Assembly: GCA_036388295.1 (NCBI GenBank)
Contig: DASVSC010000035.1
Span: 1 to 21,771, forward strand
DNA length: 21,771 nucleotides
Direction: 5' to 3'
Origin: RYN-431 sp036388295
Lineage (GTDB): Bacteria; Planctomycetota; Phycisphaerae; Tepidisphaerales; Tepidisphaeraceae
Shown: in pieces, positions 1 to 7,565 of the stretch
How the letters are laid out: each line of letters opens with the position of its first letter
How positions within the stretch are numbered: position 1 is the stretch's first letter
Notes under the pieces: generated by a model
The model's database searches: none
What the model saw: only the letters and a program-made list of their open reading frames with translations
Told to the model about the DNA's origin: nothing
Program-made: the position numbers and the translations under genes

Positions 1-61
1 GAAGTGGGAAGTTAAATGCAATGTCTTCACTTCCCACTTCCCACTTTCGACTTCCCACTTC
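1..61. repeat. Inverted and direct short repeat, left edge of window
   Basis: A 12-base unit GAAGTGGGAAGT at 1-12 has its exact reverse complement at 29-40 and again at 50-61, so the stretch holds one inverted and one direct copy. A partial third copy lies between them. It ends three bases before the threonine synthase stop codon. It looks like the edge of a dispersed intergenic repeat and could also form a hairpin acting as a terminator for thrC. The rest of the element, if any, lies outside the window. Confidence 0.6.
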
Positions 62-64
62 TCC

Positions 65-1540
65 TCAATACTCTTTCACCGGCAGCGTACTGACGCTCGG
101 TTCCAGGTGCAGGTCCTTCAGCATCGCCGGGTCGCCGCCGAGCGCGGCGACGATGGCTTCCAGGGTGTCGTCCACGACTGTGGGGCGGTTGCTGAGCTTG
201 CCGTGCGGCTCGACGCGCGGGGCCGTGTCCTGCACGCTCTTCATGTCGATGCCGGTGTGATATTTCACCGTTTCGTTCGGGTCTTTCAGCTCATGGCCGG
301 TGAGGATGCAGACGACTTCGTCGGTCGGGCTGATCGTGCCGTTGCGCATCAGCTGGGTGAGGCCGGCGACGCTGGCGGCGCTCGCCGGTTCGCAGCCGAA
401 GCCCCAGCGGGCGACCATGGCGCGGTGTTCGCTGATCGTCGGGTCGTCGGCCTGCACGACCACGCCGTCCATCACGTCGAGCGCGCGCAGCGCTTTGTTC
501 AGGTTCACCGGCCGATTGATTTCGATGGCGCTGGCGATGGTGTGGGCCCGGCGGTTTTCGGCCTCCATCTTTTCGTAGTACGGGTTCAGGATGTCGCCAT
601 CGACATGGCCGTCGTTCCAGGTCAGGCCGTGGTCGTTGACCAGTTCGTGCAGGGTGTTCGCGCCGGCGGCGTTGACGATGCAGAGCCGCGGCACCTTTTT
701 GATCAGGCCCAGCTGCTTCATTTCCAGGAATGCCTTCCCGAACGCGGAGCAGTTCCCGAGGTTGCCGCCGGGGACGATGATCCAGTCCGGCGGGTTCCAG
801 CCGCGGGCTTCCAGCACGCGGTACATGATGCTTTTCTGGCCTTCCAGGCGGAACGGGTTGACGCTGTTCATCAGGTAGATGCCCAGGGCCGGCACGCCAG
901 TAGAGATCTGGCGGACGCGCTTCAGGCAGGCGTCGAAGTCGCCCTTGATTTGCAGCGTTTGCGCGCCGTAATCGAGGGCCTGGCTGAGCTTGCCGAAGCT
1001 GATTTTGCCGCTGCCGATGAAGACGACGCCCTGCATTTCGGACAAGCTGGCGAACATCGCGAGGCTGGCCGAGGTGTTGCCGGTGCTGGCGCAGGCGACG
1101 CGGTTGGCCCCGACCATTTTGGCGTGGGTGAACGCGGCGGTCATGCCGTTGTCTTTGAAGCTGCCGCTGGGATTCAGGCCTTCGTACTGCAGTTGCAGCT
1201 TGCCCGGCTTCATGCCGACGTGCCGGCCGAGCAGGTCGGCCGTCTGCAGCATCGTTCGACCTTCGCCGATGGTGACGATGTCACTTTCGCGGTGGTAGAA
1301 CGGGAACAGCTCGCGGAAGCGCCAGACGCCGCTGAAATCCAGCCGGCCTTCGGTTTCCGTTCCCTTCGTGGCCCAGCGGTGTTCGAAATGGCTGAGCGAT
1401 TTGGGCACGGGCAAACGGTCCCAGTCGTAGCGGATGTCGAGCAGGCTGCCGCATTTCGGGCAGGCGACGTGCACTTCATCGACGCTATAGGTCGAGGCAC
1501 ACGCGGGGTCGAGACACTGTTGAAAAGCGCGGTCGGTCAT
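65..1540 (-). CDS. thrC: Threonine synthase
   Basis: Converts O-phosphohomoserine to threonine, the last step of threonine biosynthesis, as a cytoplasmic PLP enzyme. The 491-residue protein opens with a zinc-ribbon-like segment (Cys9, Cys14, Cys27, Cys30). It then has the PLP-lysine motif NPSGSFKDNGM with Lys129 as the likely Schiff-base lysine, and a phosphate-binding glycine loop GGNLGN. Length and order fit the long bacterial/archaeal type with an N-terminal zinc ribbon. A TTG lies two codons upstream, but ATG at 1540 is preferred. A weak -10-like TAAACT lies 11 nt upstream (1552-1557, minus). The gene is transcribed alone: a long inverted repeat separates it from the M50 gene upstream. 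Another fold-type II PLP enzyme is possible in principle, but the zinc ribbon plus these motifs favour threonine synthase. Confidence 0.93.
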   Translation of the reverse strand: MTDRAFQQCLDPACASTYSVDEVHVACPKCGSLLDIRYDWDRLPVPKSLSHFEHRWATKGTETEGRLDFSGVWRFRELFPFYHRESDIVTIGEGRTMLQTADLLGRHVGMKPGKLQLQYEGLNPSGSFKDNGMTAAFTHAKMVGANRVACASTGNTSASLAMFASLSEMQGVVFIGSGKISFGKLSQALDYGAQTLQIKGDFDACLKRVRQISTGVPALGIYLMNSVNPFRLEGQKSIMYRVLEARGWNPPDWIIVPGGNLGNCSAFGKAFLEMKQLGLIKKVPRLCIVNAAGANTLHELVNDHGLTWNDGHVDGDILNPYYEKMEAENRRAHTIASAIEINRPVNLNKALRALDVMDGVVVQADDPTISEHRAMVARWGFGCEPASAASVAGLTQLMRNGTISPTDEVVCILTGHELKDPNETVKYHTGIDMKSVQDTAPRVEPHGKLSNRPTVVDDTLEAIVAALGGDPAMLKDLHLEPSVSTLPVKEY

Positions 1541-1609
1541 GAGCAATCCGCAGTTTAGCAGACGGACGACGGAGGACTAGGGGCCGGTGATAACGTGAAC
1601 CCGGAACAA

Positions 1610-1704
1610 CATGGCCGCGGGTGTGAACCCGCGCGGTTCGCTCGCCACTTTGAGCCGTTTTAGAATCATCGACGGGTCCGCGCGGGTTTACGCCCGCGGC
1701 CATG
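1610..1704. repeat. 27-bp inverted repeat with 41-bp spacer
   Basis: Arms at 1610-1636 and 1678-1704 match at 25 of 27 positions when one is reverse-complemented. Both differences become G-U pairs if the plus strand is transcribed, so a plus-strand RNA would form an unbroken 27-bp stem. Each arm carries the GGCCGCGG core. It fills the gap between the M50 protease stop (1708) and threonine synthase, both on the minus strand. It may act as a terminator for the Nudix-M50 unit or be a REP/MITE-like element. The remaining bases (1541-1609) hold only the weak thrC promoter candidate. Confidence 0.8.
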
Positions 1705-1707
1705 AGT

Positions 1708-2745
1708 TCAGTACCGTTTCGCGCGTTCGGCGTCGCGTTTGCGCTGGTTCTCACTGGCGCGCTGCAGCGTGCGTTTTTCGCCGCCGGTAAGGCTGTGCAT
1801 GCCGCTGCGGGCGACTTTTTCCAGAATGCGGTCGACGGCTGTGGCTTCGGCCGTTTCAGCCTCTTGTGCTTGGCGTTCACGGCGGGCGGCCAGCCATGAT
1901 TGTTTTGGCTTTTTGAATCCTGGGTCAGGCCCGACCGCGTAGCTGACGGCCTCGAATCCTTCTGGACCGTTCGCCATCAATTGTTGTCGCATGACGAAGC
2001 AAGTGTAAAAGCCGAGGCCCGCGAGAATGGTCAAGCCGATTTGGCCCGTCGATAACGCGAATGCCGCGGCGGCGACACTGGCGAACATACCGACTTCACA
2101 TGACAGCTTCATCGACTTATAAAACCCGATTCGCGGCCAGAGCGCTGCCTGCACCATTTGGCCGCCGTCCAGCGGGTAGATCGGCAACAGGTTGAATACC
2201 AGCAGCGAGAAACTCATCTGGTAGATCCACTGGCTGTAGATCGCGACCGTGCCGAGCGTGGTAAAGCCGTCGGGCCCGTAAACCGGCGCGTAGCGGAACG
2301 GGTTCCACGGCAGGCCGCCCGTGGTGGCCAAAAGGATGACGCCGCAGACGACACAGATCAGGACATTGACGGCCGGCCCGCCGGCGACGGTCAGGAACGT
2401 CGGCAGCGGACGGTGCGGAGGCGAGCAGAGTGCCAAGCCGCCTAGCGGGTGCATGACAATTTCGTCCGCCTCGCCGCCGACCCAGCGGGCGGCAAAGCAG
2501 TGCCCGAACTCGTGGAGCAGCACGATCAGGAACAATGCGGCGGTACTTTCGAGCCGGTCACGCCAGCCGAAACCCGGACCAAAGCCCAGTAGCAAGCCCA
2601 GCGCCAGGGTGATGACCATCGACGCGTGCAGCTGCACGCGGATGCCAAACAGGGTGAACAGGGGCACGCGGCCGGTGACCAGCCACATCATGATGCCGCC
2701 ACCGCCGCGGTAGCCCCGATTGTATTCGCGATCTTGCCACCCCAT
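1708..2745 (-). CDS. Site-2 protease family M50 metalloprotease
   Basis: Membrane-embedded zinc protease expected to cut substrates inside the bilayer. The 345-residue protein has the HExxH zinc site as HEFGH at residues 78-82 in a hydrophobic helix, and the second-site motif NLLPIYPLDGGQM with Asp193 as the likely third ligand. Several further membrane segments lie between residues 20 and 250. The start is glycine/arginine-rich (MGWQDREYNRGYRGGGG), a form I associate with planctomycete members. The soluble basic C-terminus (about 270-345) contains DRILEKVARSGMHSLT followed by GEKRTLQRASE, which resembles the DUF6576-type tail of bacterial rhomboid proteins. Its ATG directly follows the Nudix stop codon (TGA then ATG, no gap), so the two are co-transcribed and possibly translationally coupled. 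The substrate is unknown. Confidence 0.88.
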   Translation of the reverse strand: MGWQDREYNRGYRGGGGIMMWLVTGRVPLFTLFGIRVQLHASMVITLALGLLLGFGPGFGWRDRLESTAALFLIVLLHEFGHCFAARWVGGEADEIVMHPLGGLALCSPPHRPLPTFLTVAGGPAVNVLICVVCGVILLATTGGLPWNPFRYAPVYGPDGFTTLGTVAIYSQWIYQMSFSLLVFNLLPIYPLDGGQMVQAALWPRIGFYKSMKLSCEVGMFASVAAAAFALSTGQIGLTILAGLGFYTCFVMRQQLMANGPEGFEAVSYAVGPDPGFKKPKQSWLAARRERQAQEAETAEATAVDRILEKVARSGMHSLTGGEKRTLQRASENQRKRDAERAKRY

Positions 2746-3282
2746 TCAGCGGCCCGCCTTCCGCCGGGCGTCGTACAGCAGCAAGGTCGTCAGCGTCTTG
2801 CCGTCGATGATGTCGCCGTTCAGGGCGGCGTTCATCGCTTCCTCGTAGGTCATAGGCTGCAGTTCGATTTCTTCTCCGGGGTCTTTTTCCCCCGCGTGCG
2901 GCAGCAAATCGGTCGCGACGTAGGCGTGCATCTTTTCGGTCAGCACGCCGGGCGAGGAATAGAAGCTGGCCAGCCGCGTCAGTTTGCCGGCGACGTAGCC
3001 GGTTTCTTCCATCAGTTCGCGGCCGGCGCAGTTGATCGGCGTTTCGCCGGGGTCGATCGTGCCGGCGGGCAGTTCCAGCAAATGCTCACGCACGGCGTAG
3101 CGGAACGTTTTGATCAGAATAATCCGCCCGTCCGGCAACACCGGCAGAATGACCGCGGCCCCGGGGTGGACCACGACCTCGCGCTTGTACTTGCGGTCGT
3201 CCGCGTCGCGCAAGTGGTGCAATTCAAGGTGCACCTTGGTCCCGGCATAGAGAACCTGTTTTTCGACGAGGCGGCTGTCCAT
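2746..3282 (-). CDS. Nudix hydrolase, ADP-ribose pyrophosphatase type
   Basis: Hydrolyses a nucleoside diphosphate linked to another group, most likely ADP-ribose or an ADP-sugar, in the cytoplasm. The 178-residue protein has a complete Nudix box at about residues 74-96: G74, E80, then REL-M-EE-TGY starting at Arg88. A proline-containing SSPG segment about 15 residues after the box is the usual mark of the ADP-ribose pyrophosphatase subgroup. ATG 3282 was chosen because an exact TATAAT lies 7 nt upstream. The in-frame ATG at 3291 overlaps that hexamer and would not be in the transcript. The reading frame continues open far upstream (to 4329) only because it runs antisense to the antiporter gene. 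The gene is first in a unit with the M50 protease. Confidence 0.9.
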   Translation of the reverse strand: MDSRLVEKQVLYAGTKVHLELHHLRDADDRKYKREVVVHPGAAVILPVLPDGRIILIKTFRYAVREHLLELPAGTIDPGETPINCAGRELMEETGYVAGKLTRLASFYSSPGVLTEKMHAYVATDLLPHAGEKDPGEEIELQPMTYEEAMNAALNGDIIDGKTLTTLLLYDARRKAGR

Positions 3283-3289
3283 AGCCCGC

Positions 3290-3295
3290 ATTATA
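3290..3295 (-). promoter_or_regulatory. TATAAT -10 element, leaderless promoter for the Nudix gene
   Basis: Exact TATAAT on the minus strand, followed by 7 bases and the ATG at 3282. A transcript started 6-8 bases after the hexamer would begin at or next to the start codon. There is no clear TTGACA-like -35 at 16-18 bp spacing and no Shine-Dalgarno site. Confidence 0.6.
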
Positions 3296-3357
3296 GCCTC
3301 GCGACATAAGGCCGCGGTAGATTGGAAAAAGTCGTGGTCACGGGTATTGAAAGGCGC

Positions 3358-5442
3358 ATGTTCCACGTAAGCCCGCTCGCCCTGCTGCTGCTGCAGATTG
3401 CCGTCATTCTGGCGGCCAGTCGACTGATGGGCTTGCTGTTCGCCAAATTGCGCCAGCCGCAGGTGATTGGCGAGATCATCGCCGGCCTGATGCTGGGGCC
3501 GAGTTTGTTCGGCTGGGTCTGGCCGGGGGCGTACGCCACGGTCTTCCCGATCGCGACGAATCCAGGCGCGATGAACACGCTGAACCTGATCGCCCAGGTC
3601 GGCGTGCTGCTGTTTCTGTTCCTGGTAGGCCTGGAGTTCAACCCCGCCATCATCCGCAAGCACGGCAAGACGGCGGCGGCGATCAGCGTTAGCGGCATCG
3701 TCGTGCCGTTCCTGCTGGGGTTCGGCATTACCTACCCGCTGAAGTTTCTGTTCGACGCGGGCCACCAGGAACACCTGTTTGCGACGGCCCTGTTTATGGG
3801 CGCGGCGATGAGCGTGACGGCCTTCCCCGTGCTGGCCCGCATCGTCACCGAGCGCAATCTGCAGCGTACTGACGAAGGCGGTCTGGCCATCGCCGCGGCG
3901 GCCGTCGATGACGTGCTGGCCTGGACGATGCTGGCGATTGTGGTCGCCTTCGCCCCCGCCGCCCCGGGCGCGGCCGCCGCGCCGCACCCCGCCGCCGTCC
4001 TTGGTCTGGCCGTGGTTTACGTGGCGGTCATGTGGCTGCTGGTGCGGCCATTCCTGCAGCGCGTGCAGGCGGTGGTGATGCGTTCGGACGAAGTGGGCAC
4101 CGGTATCCTGGCGATCCTGCTCACGACCATGCTCGTCAGCGCGTTCGTCACCGAAACCATCGGCGTGCACGCCTTGTTCGGCGCGTTCGTGGCCGGCCTG
4201 GTGATGCCCAAGACGGGCAAGTTCGTTCACGAAGTGACACTGCGGCTGGAAAGCTTCGCCGTCGTTTTCCTGCTGCCCTGTTTCTTCGCGTACGCCGGGC
4301 TCAAAGTCGATCTGCGCCAGCTGTTCCACTGGGACATGATCGGCTACACGCTTTTGCTGACCAGCATTGCCTGCCTGGGCAAACTGGGCGGGGCCAGCAT
4401 CGCTGCGCGGATGACAGGCTTGAGCCGTCGCAAGAGCCTGACGCTGGGCGTACTGATGAACACGCGCGGTTTGATGGAACTGATCATCCTGACCGTCGGC
4501 CTGCAGTTGAAAGTCATCAACGAGCGCGTGTACGGCATGATGGTGATCATGGCCCTGGTGACCACCGGCATGGCCGCCCCGCTGATCCAGATGCTGCTGC
4601 CCCGCCTTCCGAAACGGGCGGGCGACGACAAGCTATACAGCCTGCTGATCCCGATCGCCAAGCCCGAAAGCGGCGGCCCGCTGATGCAGATGGCCGGGTA
4701 TTTAAGCGAGGCCGAGCGCGACCGCCGCCGCTTGTTCGCCCTGCACCTGGCGCGGCCGACGGATTCGCAGATGTTCGCCAGCTTCACCGGCGACGTGCTG
4801 GTGCCCAAGCTGATGCAGGAAATGGAACCGCTGCTGGCCGAGGCGGAAGCACAGAAACTGACCGTCGAACCGATGGCCTATTTCAGCCGCGACGTGCCCA
4901 GCGACATTGCCCGGGTGGTGCACCAGCAGAACATCGACTTAGTGCTGATGGGCTACCACACGCCGGTCTGGGGCCGCAGCCTGCTCGGCGGCATTGTGCA
5001 CCGCGTGCTGACTGCCGCCGACTGCGACGTGGCCGTGTTCGTCGAACGCGGCTTCAGCCGGCCCACGCGGATTCTGGTGCCGTTCATGGGCAGCAGCCAC
5101 GACCGTTTGGCCCTCGATTTAGCCGGCCGCATCGCCGCGTCGACGGGGGCGGCGATTTCGATCATCCACGTCACCGACGCCGGCGAAAACGCCGAGCACC
5201 CGACGGTCGACCGGGCCTTTGCCGACCCGACGCAAAAGCAGGCCGTGTCGGTGAAGGTCGTCCCCAGCGACGCCCCGGCCGACGCGATCCTGGCGGAGAT
5301 CACGGACCACGATCTGGTCGTGATCGGCGTGGCGGAGGAATGGGGCCTGGAGTCTTCGCTGCTGGGCCTGCGGGCCGAACGCATCGCGACGAAGTGCCCG
5401 GCGTCGATGCTGATCGTGCGACGGTTTAAACAAGGGGTGTAA
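3358..5442 (+). CDS. CPA2-family cation:proton antiporter with C-terminal USP-like domains
   Basis: Inner-membrane monovalent cation/proton antiporter of the Kef/CPA2 family. Of 694 residues, about 1-415 are a run of hydrophobic helices. The first helices carry the family motif QVIGEIIAGLMLGPSLFG, a VDD motif sits in a membrane segment at Asp184-Asp185, and NTRGLMELI begins at Asn368. From about residue 422 the protein is soluble: a degenerate USP-like region, then a clearer universal-stress-protein domain from about 568 (RILVPF..., DHDLVVIGV..., ending PASMLIV). This arrangement is common in CPA2 proteins where a nucleotide-binding tail gates transport. A TTG start 12 codons upstream (3322) is possible, but ATG 3358 has GAAAGG about 4 nt before it. 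A TAGATT at 3318-3323 is a possible -10. Whether K+ or Na+ is carried cannot be told. Confidence 0.9.
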   Translation: MFHVSPLALLLLQIAVILAASRLMGLLFAKLRQPQVIGEIIAGLMLGPSLFGWVWPGAYATVFPIATNPGAMNTLNLIAQVGVLLFLFLVGLEFNPAIIRKHGKTAAAISVSGIVVPFLLGFGITYPLKFLFDAGHQEHLFATALFMGAAMSVTAFPVLARIVTERNLQRTDEGGLAIAAAAVDDVLAWTMLAIVVAFAPAAPGAAAAPHPAAVLGLAVVYVAVMWLLVRPFLQRVQAVVMRSDEVGTGILAILLTTMLVSAFVTETIGVHALFGAFVAGLVMPKTGKFVHEVTLRLESFAVVFLLPCFFAYAGLKVDLRQLFHWDMIGYTLLLTSIACLGKLGGASIAARMTGLSRRKSLTLGVLMNTRGLMELIILTVGLQLKVINERVYGMMVIMALVTTGMAAPLIQMLLPRLPKRAGDDKLYSLLIPIAKPESGGPLMQMAGYLSEAERDRRRLFALHLARPTDSQMFASFTGDVLVPKLMQEMEPLLAEAEAQKLTVEPMAYFSRDVPSDIARVVHQQNIDLVLMGYHTPVWGRSLLGGIVHRVLTAADCDVAVFVERGFSRPTRILVPFMGSSHDRLALDLAGRIAASTGAAISIIHVTDAGENAEHPTVDRAFADPTQKQAVSVKVVPSDAPADAILAEITDHDLVVIGVAEEWGLESSLLGLRAERIATKCPASMLIVRRFKQGV

Positions 5443-5456
5443 GACGCGTCTCTTAC

Positions 5457-5598
5457 TCCCTCTCCCGGTATGGCCGGGAGAGGGCTGGGGTGAGGGCTTC
5501 GACAGGGCAGCATTGTGCGTCGGCGGGCGTAGAGCTCGATGAATGTTTTCGTCGTAAGCCCTCACCCTAACCCTCTCCCGGCCATACCGGGAGAGGGA
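5457..5598. repeat. 43-bp inverted repeat with nested hairpins between convergent genes
   Basis: Arms at 5457-5499 and 5556-5598 match at 41 of 43 positions as reverse complements. Each arm contains a smaller perfect hairpin (CCCTCTCCCGG / CCGGGAGAGGG around five bases), so either strand can fold two small hairpins or one very long stem. It fills the gap between the antiporter (plus) and the epimerase (minus), whose 3' ends face each other. Its natural role would be a bidirectional terminator. The sequence also looks like a dispersed repeat. Confidence 0.85.
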
Positions 5599-5605
5599 AC
5601 CAGAC

Positions 5606-6610
5606 TCACGCCACGACCGGCTTCACGCCGAACGCCTGCGCTTTGTCCACCATTGCGTCGTACAGCGCATCGCCGACGCTCGTCTTGAGCGCCCCGCGCC
5701 GCCGCATGTCCGCGAGCGTGCGCTTCGCCCCTTCCCCGTAGCCGATCTCGCAGCGGAACTCCGGCACATCCGCCTTCGCCTTTTCGCTGGAATAGGCACC
5801 ATGGAACTGCGTGATCTCGGCGAGCAGGCCGAAGCGTTTCGGGTCGTGGGCCACGATCCACTCGGCCGGCACGAACAACACCTGCGCCGCGCGGCCGAGG
5901 GCTTGGGCGCTTTCGCGCAGCAAGTCCCGCCAGGTGAAAATGTCGTCGCGCGTGGCGTTGTACGCCTGGCCATAGGTCTTCTCATTCAGCGCCGCGTAGG
6001 CGAACAGCTTGCCGCAGTCGTCGCGATGCGTGCTGACCCACAGGCCCAAACCATCGCCGGCGCAGAGAACGGGTAAGCCGCGTTCGATGCGATCCCAGCT
6101 GACCGGGTCGGGCTCCAGGTTATCGATCAGTGGACTGCCTTCGCCGTAGGTATGGCTGGGGCGGATGATGGTGACGGCGAAGTCGCCGCGGGCGTGCGCG
6201 TCGAGGAACTTCTTCTCGCACGCCAGCTTGTCGCGGCCGTACCCGCTGATCGGCTCCTGCGGGAAGGTCTCGTTCACCAGCACGCATGGCGGGATTTTCA
6301 CGCCATAAGTGCAGACCGTCGAACAGAAAATGAACTGCTTGCACCGGCCGGCAAACAAGCCGATCGACGCGTCGGCCTGCTTGGGCGAAAAGCAGATCAT
6401 GTCGATGACCACATCGAAAGTCCGCCCCGCCACCGCGGCGGCGAAGGCGGCCGGTTCATTGCGGTCGGCGGTGAGTTGTTCGACTTCCCCGTCGATCGTG
6501 TTCTCGCGCCGGCTGCGGTTGAGCATGGAGACCGTCGCGCCGCGGGCGAGCAGGTGTTTGATGATCCCCGTGCTGATCAATCCGGTGCCGCCGATAAGTA
6601 AAACTTTCAA
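5606..6610 (-). CDS. NAD-dependent epimerase/dehydratase (extended SDR)
   Basis: Extended short-chain dehydrogenase/reductase, probably acting on a nucleotide sugar in the cytoplasm. The 334-residue protein starts with a Rossmann strand MKVLLIGGTGLISTGIIKHL, a glycine-rich NAD(P) loop in which the last glycine of the usual GxxGxxG is serine. Ser/Thr in FCSTVCTYG and the catalytic pair in SGYGRDK (Tyr-x-x-x-Lys) follow. The start codon is TTG at 6610: a full AGGAGG (6617-6622, minus) lies 6 nt upstream and the Rossmann fold begins immediately, so no other start fits. It is divergent from folE across 70 bp. The modified dinucleotide loop is usual in the subfamily of uncharacterised epimerases related to CSP41. 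The substrate cannot be assigned. Confidence 0.85.
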   Translation of the reverse strand: MKVLLIGGTGLISTGIIKHLLARGATVSMLNRSRRENTIDGEVEQLTADRNEPAAFAAAVAGRTFDVVIDMICFSPKQADASIGLFAGRCKQFIFCSTVCTYGVKIPPCVLVNETFPQEPISGYGRDKLACEKKFLDAHARGDFAVTIIRPSHTYGEGSPLIDNLEPDPVSWDRIERGLPVLCAGDGLGLWVSTHRDDCGKLFAYAALNEKTYGQAYNATRDDIFTWRDLLRESAQALGRAAQVLFVPAEWIVAHDPKRFGLLAEITQFHGAYSSEKAKADVPEFRCEIGYGEGAKRTLADMRRRGALKTSVGDALYDAMVDKAQAFGVKPVVA

Positions 6611-6616
6611 AACAAT

Positions 6617-6622
6617 CCTCCT
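6617..6622 (-). promoter_or_regulatory. AGGAGG ribosome binding site deciding a TTG start
   Basis: A full-consensus Shine-Dalgarno site on the minus strand, 6 bases before the TTG at 6610. It settles the start of the epimerase, which has no ATG at its N-terminus. It also shows that this genome uses Shine-Dalgarno initiation, in contrast to the leaderless-looking gene on the other side of the same intergenic space. Confidence 0.75.
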
Positions 6623-6668
6623 GGAAGGCCCGCCATCTTGCCTCGGCGTGCGGCCGTCGGCAAACGGC

Positions 6669-6674
6669 TACAAT
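6669..6674 (+). promoter_or_regulatory. TACAAT -10 element, leaderless promoter for folE
   Basis: TACAAT followed by 6 bases and the folE ATG at 6681, so the predicted transcript begins at or next to the start codon. There is no Shine-Dalgarno site and no good -35 at normal spacing. A TTGCCT at 6638-6643 is too far away (25 bp). Confidence 0.6.
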
Positions 6675-6680
6675 GCGAAC

Positions 6681-7337
6681 ATGGCCCAAGGCACCACACC
6701 CAACGACACGCACGACGATGACGAAGAAGACGCAGTCGATTCCGCCGAGTTAAAGCCGGCCCGCGTGGACGTCCCCCGCATCGAGCGGGCCGTCCGCGAA
6801 ATCCTGCTGGCCGTCGGCGAAGACCCCGACCGCGAAGGCCTGCTGAAAACACCGAACCGCGTCGCCCGCGCGTACGGCGAACTGATGGCCGGCCTGCGGG
6901 AAGACCCGCGGCGGCACCTCAAAACCGTGTTCACCGAAGAATACGACGAAGTCGTCCTGCTGCGCGACATCCCATTCCATAGCTTGTGCGAGCACCATTT
7001 GCTCCCCTTCACCGGCCGGGCGCACGTAGCGTACCTGCCGAAGGGAAAGGTCGTCGGCCTGTCCAAACTCGCCCGCTTGGTCGAGGGCTTCGCCCGGCGG
7101 CCGCAGGTGCAGGAACGGATGACCACGCAGATCGCCGACGCGATCATGGAAGAGCTGCAGCCGATCGGCTGCGCCTGCGTCATCCAGGCCACGCACACCT
7201 GCATGACGATCCGCGGCGCGAAAAAGAGCGGCAGCACGATGATCACCAGCGCCATCCGCGGCTGCTTCAAAGAAGACGCCCGCAGCCGGGCGGAAATCTT
7301 CACGCTGATGCACGGCGACAACGGCCGCGGCATCTAA
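6681..7337 (+). CDS. folE: GTP cyclohydrolase I
   Basis: Converts GTP to 7,8-dihydroneopterin triphosphate, the entry step of folate (and, through the same product, queuosine) synthesis. It is cytoplasmic and normally a homodecamer. The 218-residue protein carries the zinc ligands in SLCEHHLLPF (Cys103, His106) and HTCMTIRG (Cys174). It also has the family blocks GLLKTPNRVARAY, GLSKLARLVEGFARRPQVQE and RGAKKSGS. Length matches the unimodular type I enzyme. Residues 7-20 form an acidic, Asp/Glu-rich leader that the core fold does not need. ATG 6681 is supported by TACAAT 6 nt upstream. The frame is open much further upstream (from 6309), but that stretch is antisense to the epimerase. Confidence 0.97.
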   Translation: MAQGTTPNDTHDDDEEDAVDSAELKPARVDVPRIERAVREILLAVGEDPDREGLLKTPNRVARAYGELMAGLREDPRRHLKTVFTEEYDEVVLLRDIPFHSLCEHHLLPFTGRAHVAYLPKGKVVGLSKLARLVEGFARRPQVQERMTTQIADAIMEELQPIGCACVIQATHTCMTIRGAKKSGSTMITSAIRGCFKEDARSRAEIFTLMHGDNGRGI

Positions 7338-7350
7338 TGCGGAAAGCGGA

Positions 7351-7510
7351 TTTACCACGGAGGCACAGAGACACGGAGGAAGAACAGAGAAAGAAGCACG
7401 GCTAATGAAGATAAAAGCGGTCGGCCATTTTCGGTCGGCGGAACCTGCGAAAACCCCTTGGCCCGTCTCTAAATCCTTTCTTCTCCGTGCCTCTGTGTCT
7501 CCGTGGTGAA
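7351..7510. repeat. 28-bp inverted repeat flanking about 100 bp
   Basis: Arms at 7351-7378 and 7483-7510 match at 25 of 28 positions as reverse complements, with all differences transitions. The shared core is CCACGGAGNCACAGAGNCACGGAG. The spacer (7379-7482) has no gene; it holds two copies of CGGTCGGC a few bases apart. The element follows the folE stop codon by 13 bases and precedes the GT2 promoter. It could end folE transcription, but its form (separated arms, sequence I recall as dispersed in other bacterial genomes) suggests a MITE/REP-like repeat. Confidence 0.75.
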
Positions 7511-7527
7511 TCTACTCTTCTGAAGGC

Positions 7528-7556
7528 TTGACGCATCCCTCGCCCCCGAGTGTCAT
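7528..7556 (+). promoter_or_regulatory. Sigma-70-type promoter for GT2/methyltransferase unit
   Basis: TTGACG at 7528-7533, exactly 17 bp of spacer, then TGTCAT at 7551-7556. The ATG of the glycosyltransferase follows 9 bases later, giving a leader of only about 2-4 nt. This is the only place in the window where a good -35 accompanies the -10 at ideal spacing. Confidence 0.5.
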
Positions 7557-7565
7557 GCGGGGCGA

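Noticed and set aside
1..61. Possible CRISPR-like repeat array at the left edge
   Set aside because: Units are only 12 bases, in both orientations, with spacing of about 9-16 bases and no cas genes nearby.
107..1558. Long open frame (483 codons) on the plus strand opposite threonine synthase
   Set aside because: Composition is Ala/Val/Asp/Arg-rich with no family motifs, as expected for the antisense of a GC-rich gene. Threonine synthase motifs are intact on the other strand.
3283..4329. Upstream extension of the Nudix reading frame on the minus strand
   Set aside because: Gln/His/Arg-rich translation antisense to the antiporter. The Nudix fold starts at 3282, where a TATAAT sits just upstream.
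4032..5429. 465-codon open frame overlapping the antiporter in another plus-strand frame
   Set aside because: Arg/Pro/Gly/His-rich shadow frame. The antiporter frame carries membrane helices and conserved motifs.
7379..7482. Possible small gene between the arms of the 7351-7510 repeat
   Set aside because: No open frame of useful length with a start and ribosome site; only two short CGGTCGGC copies are visible.
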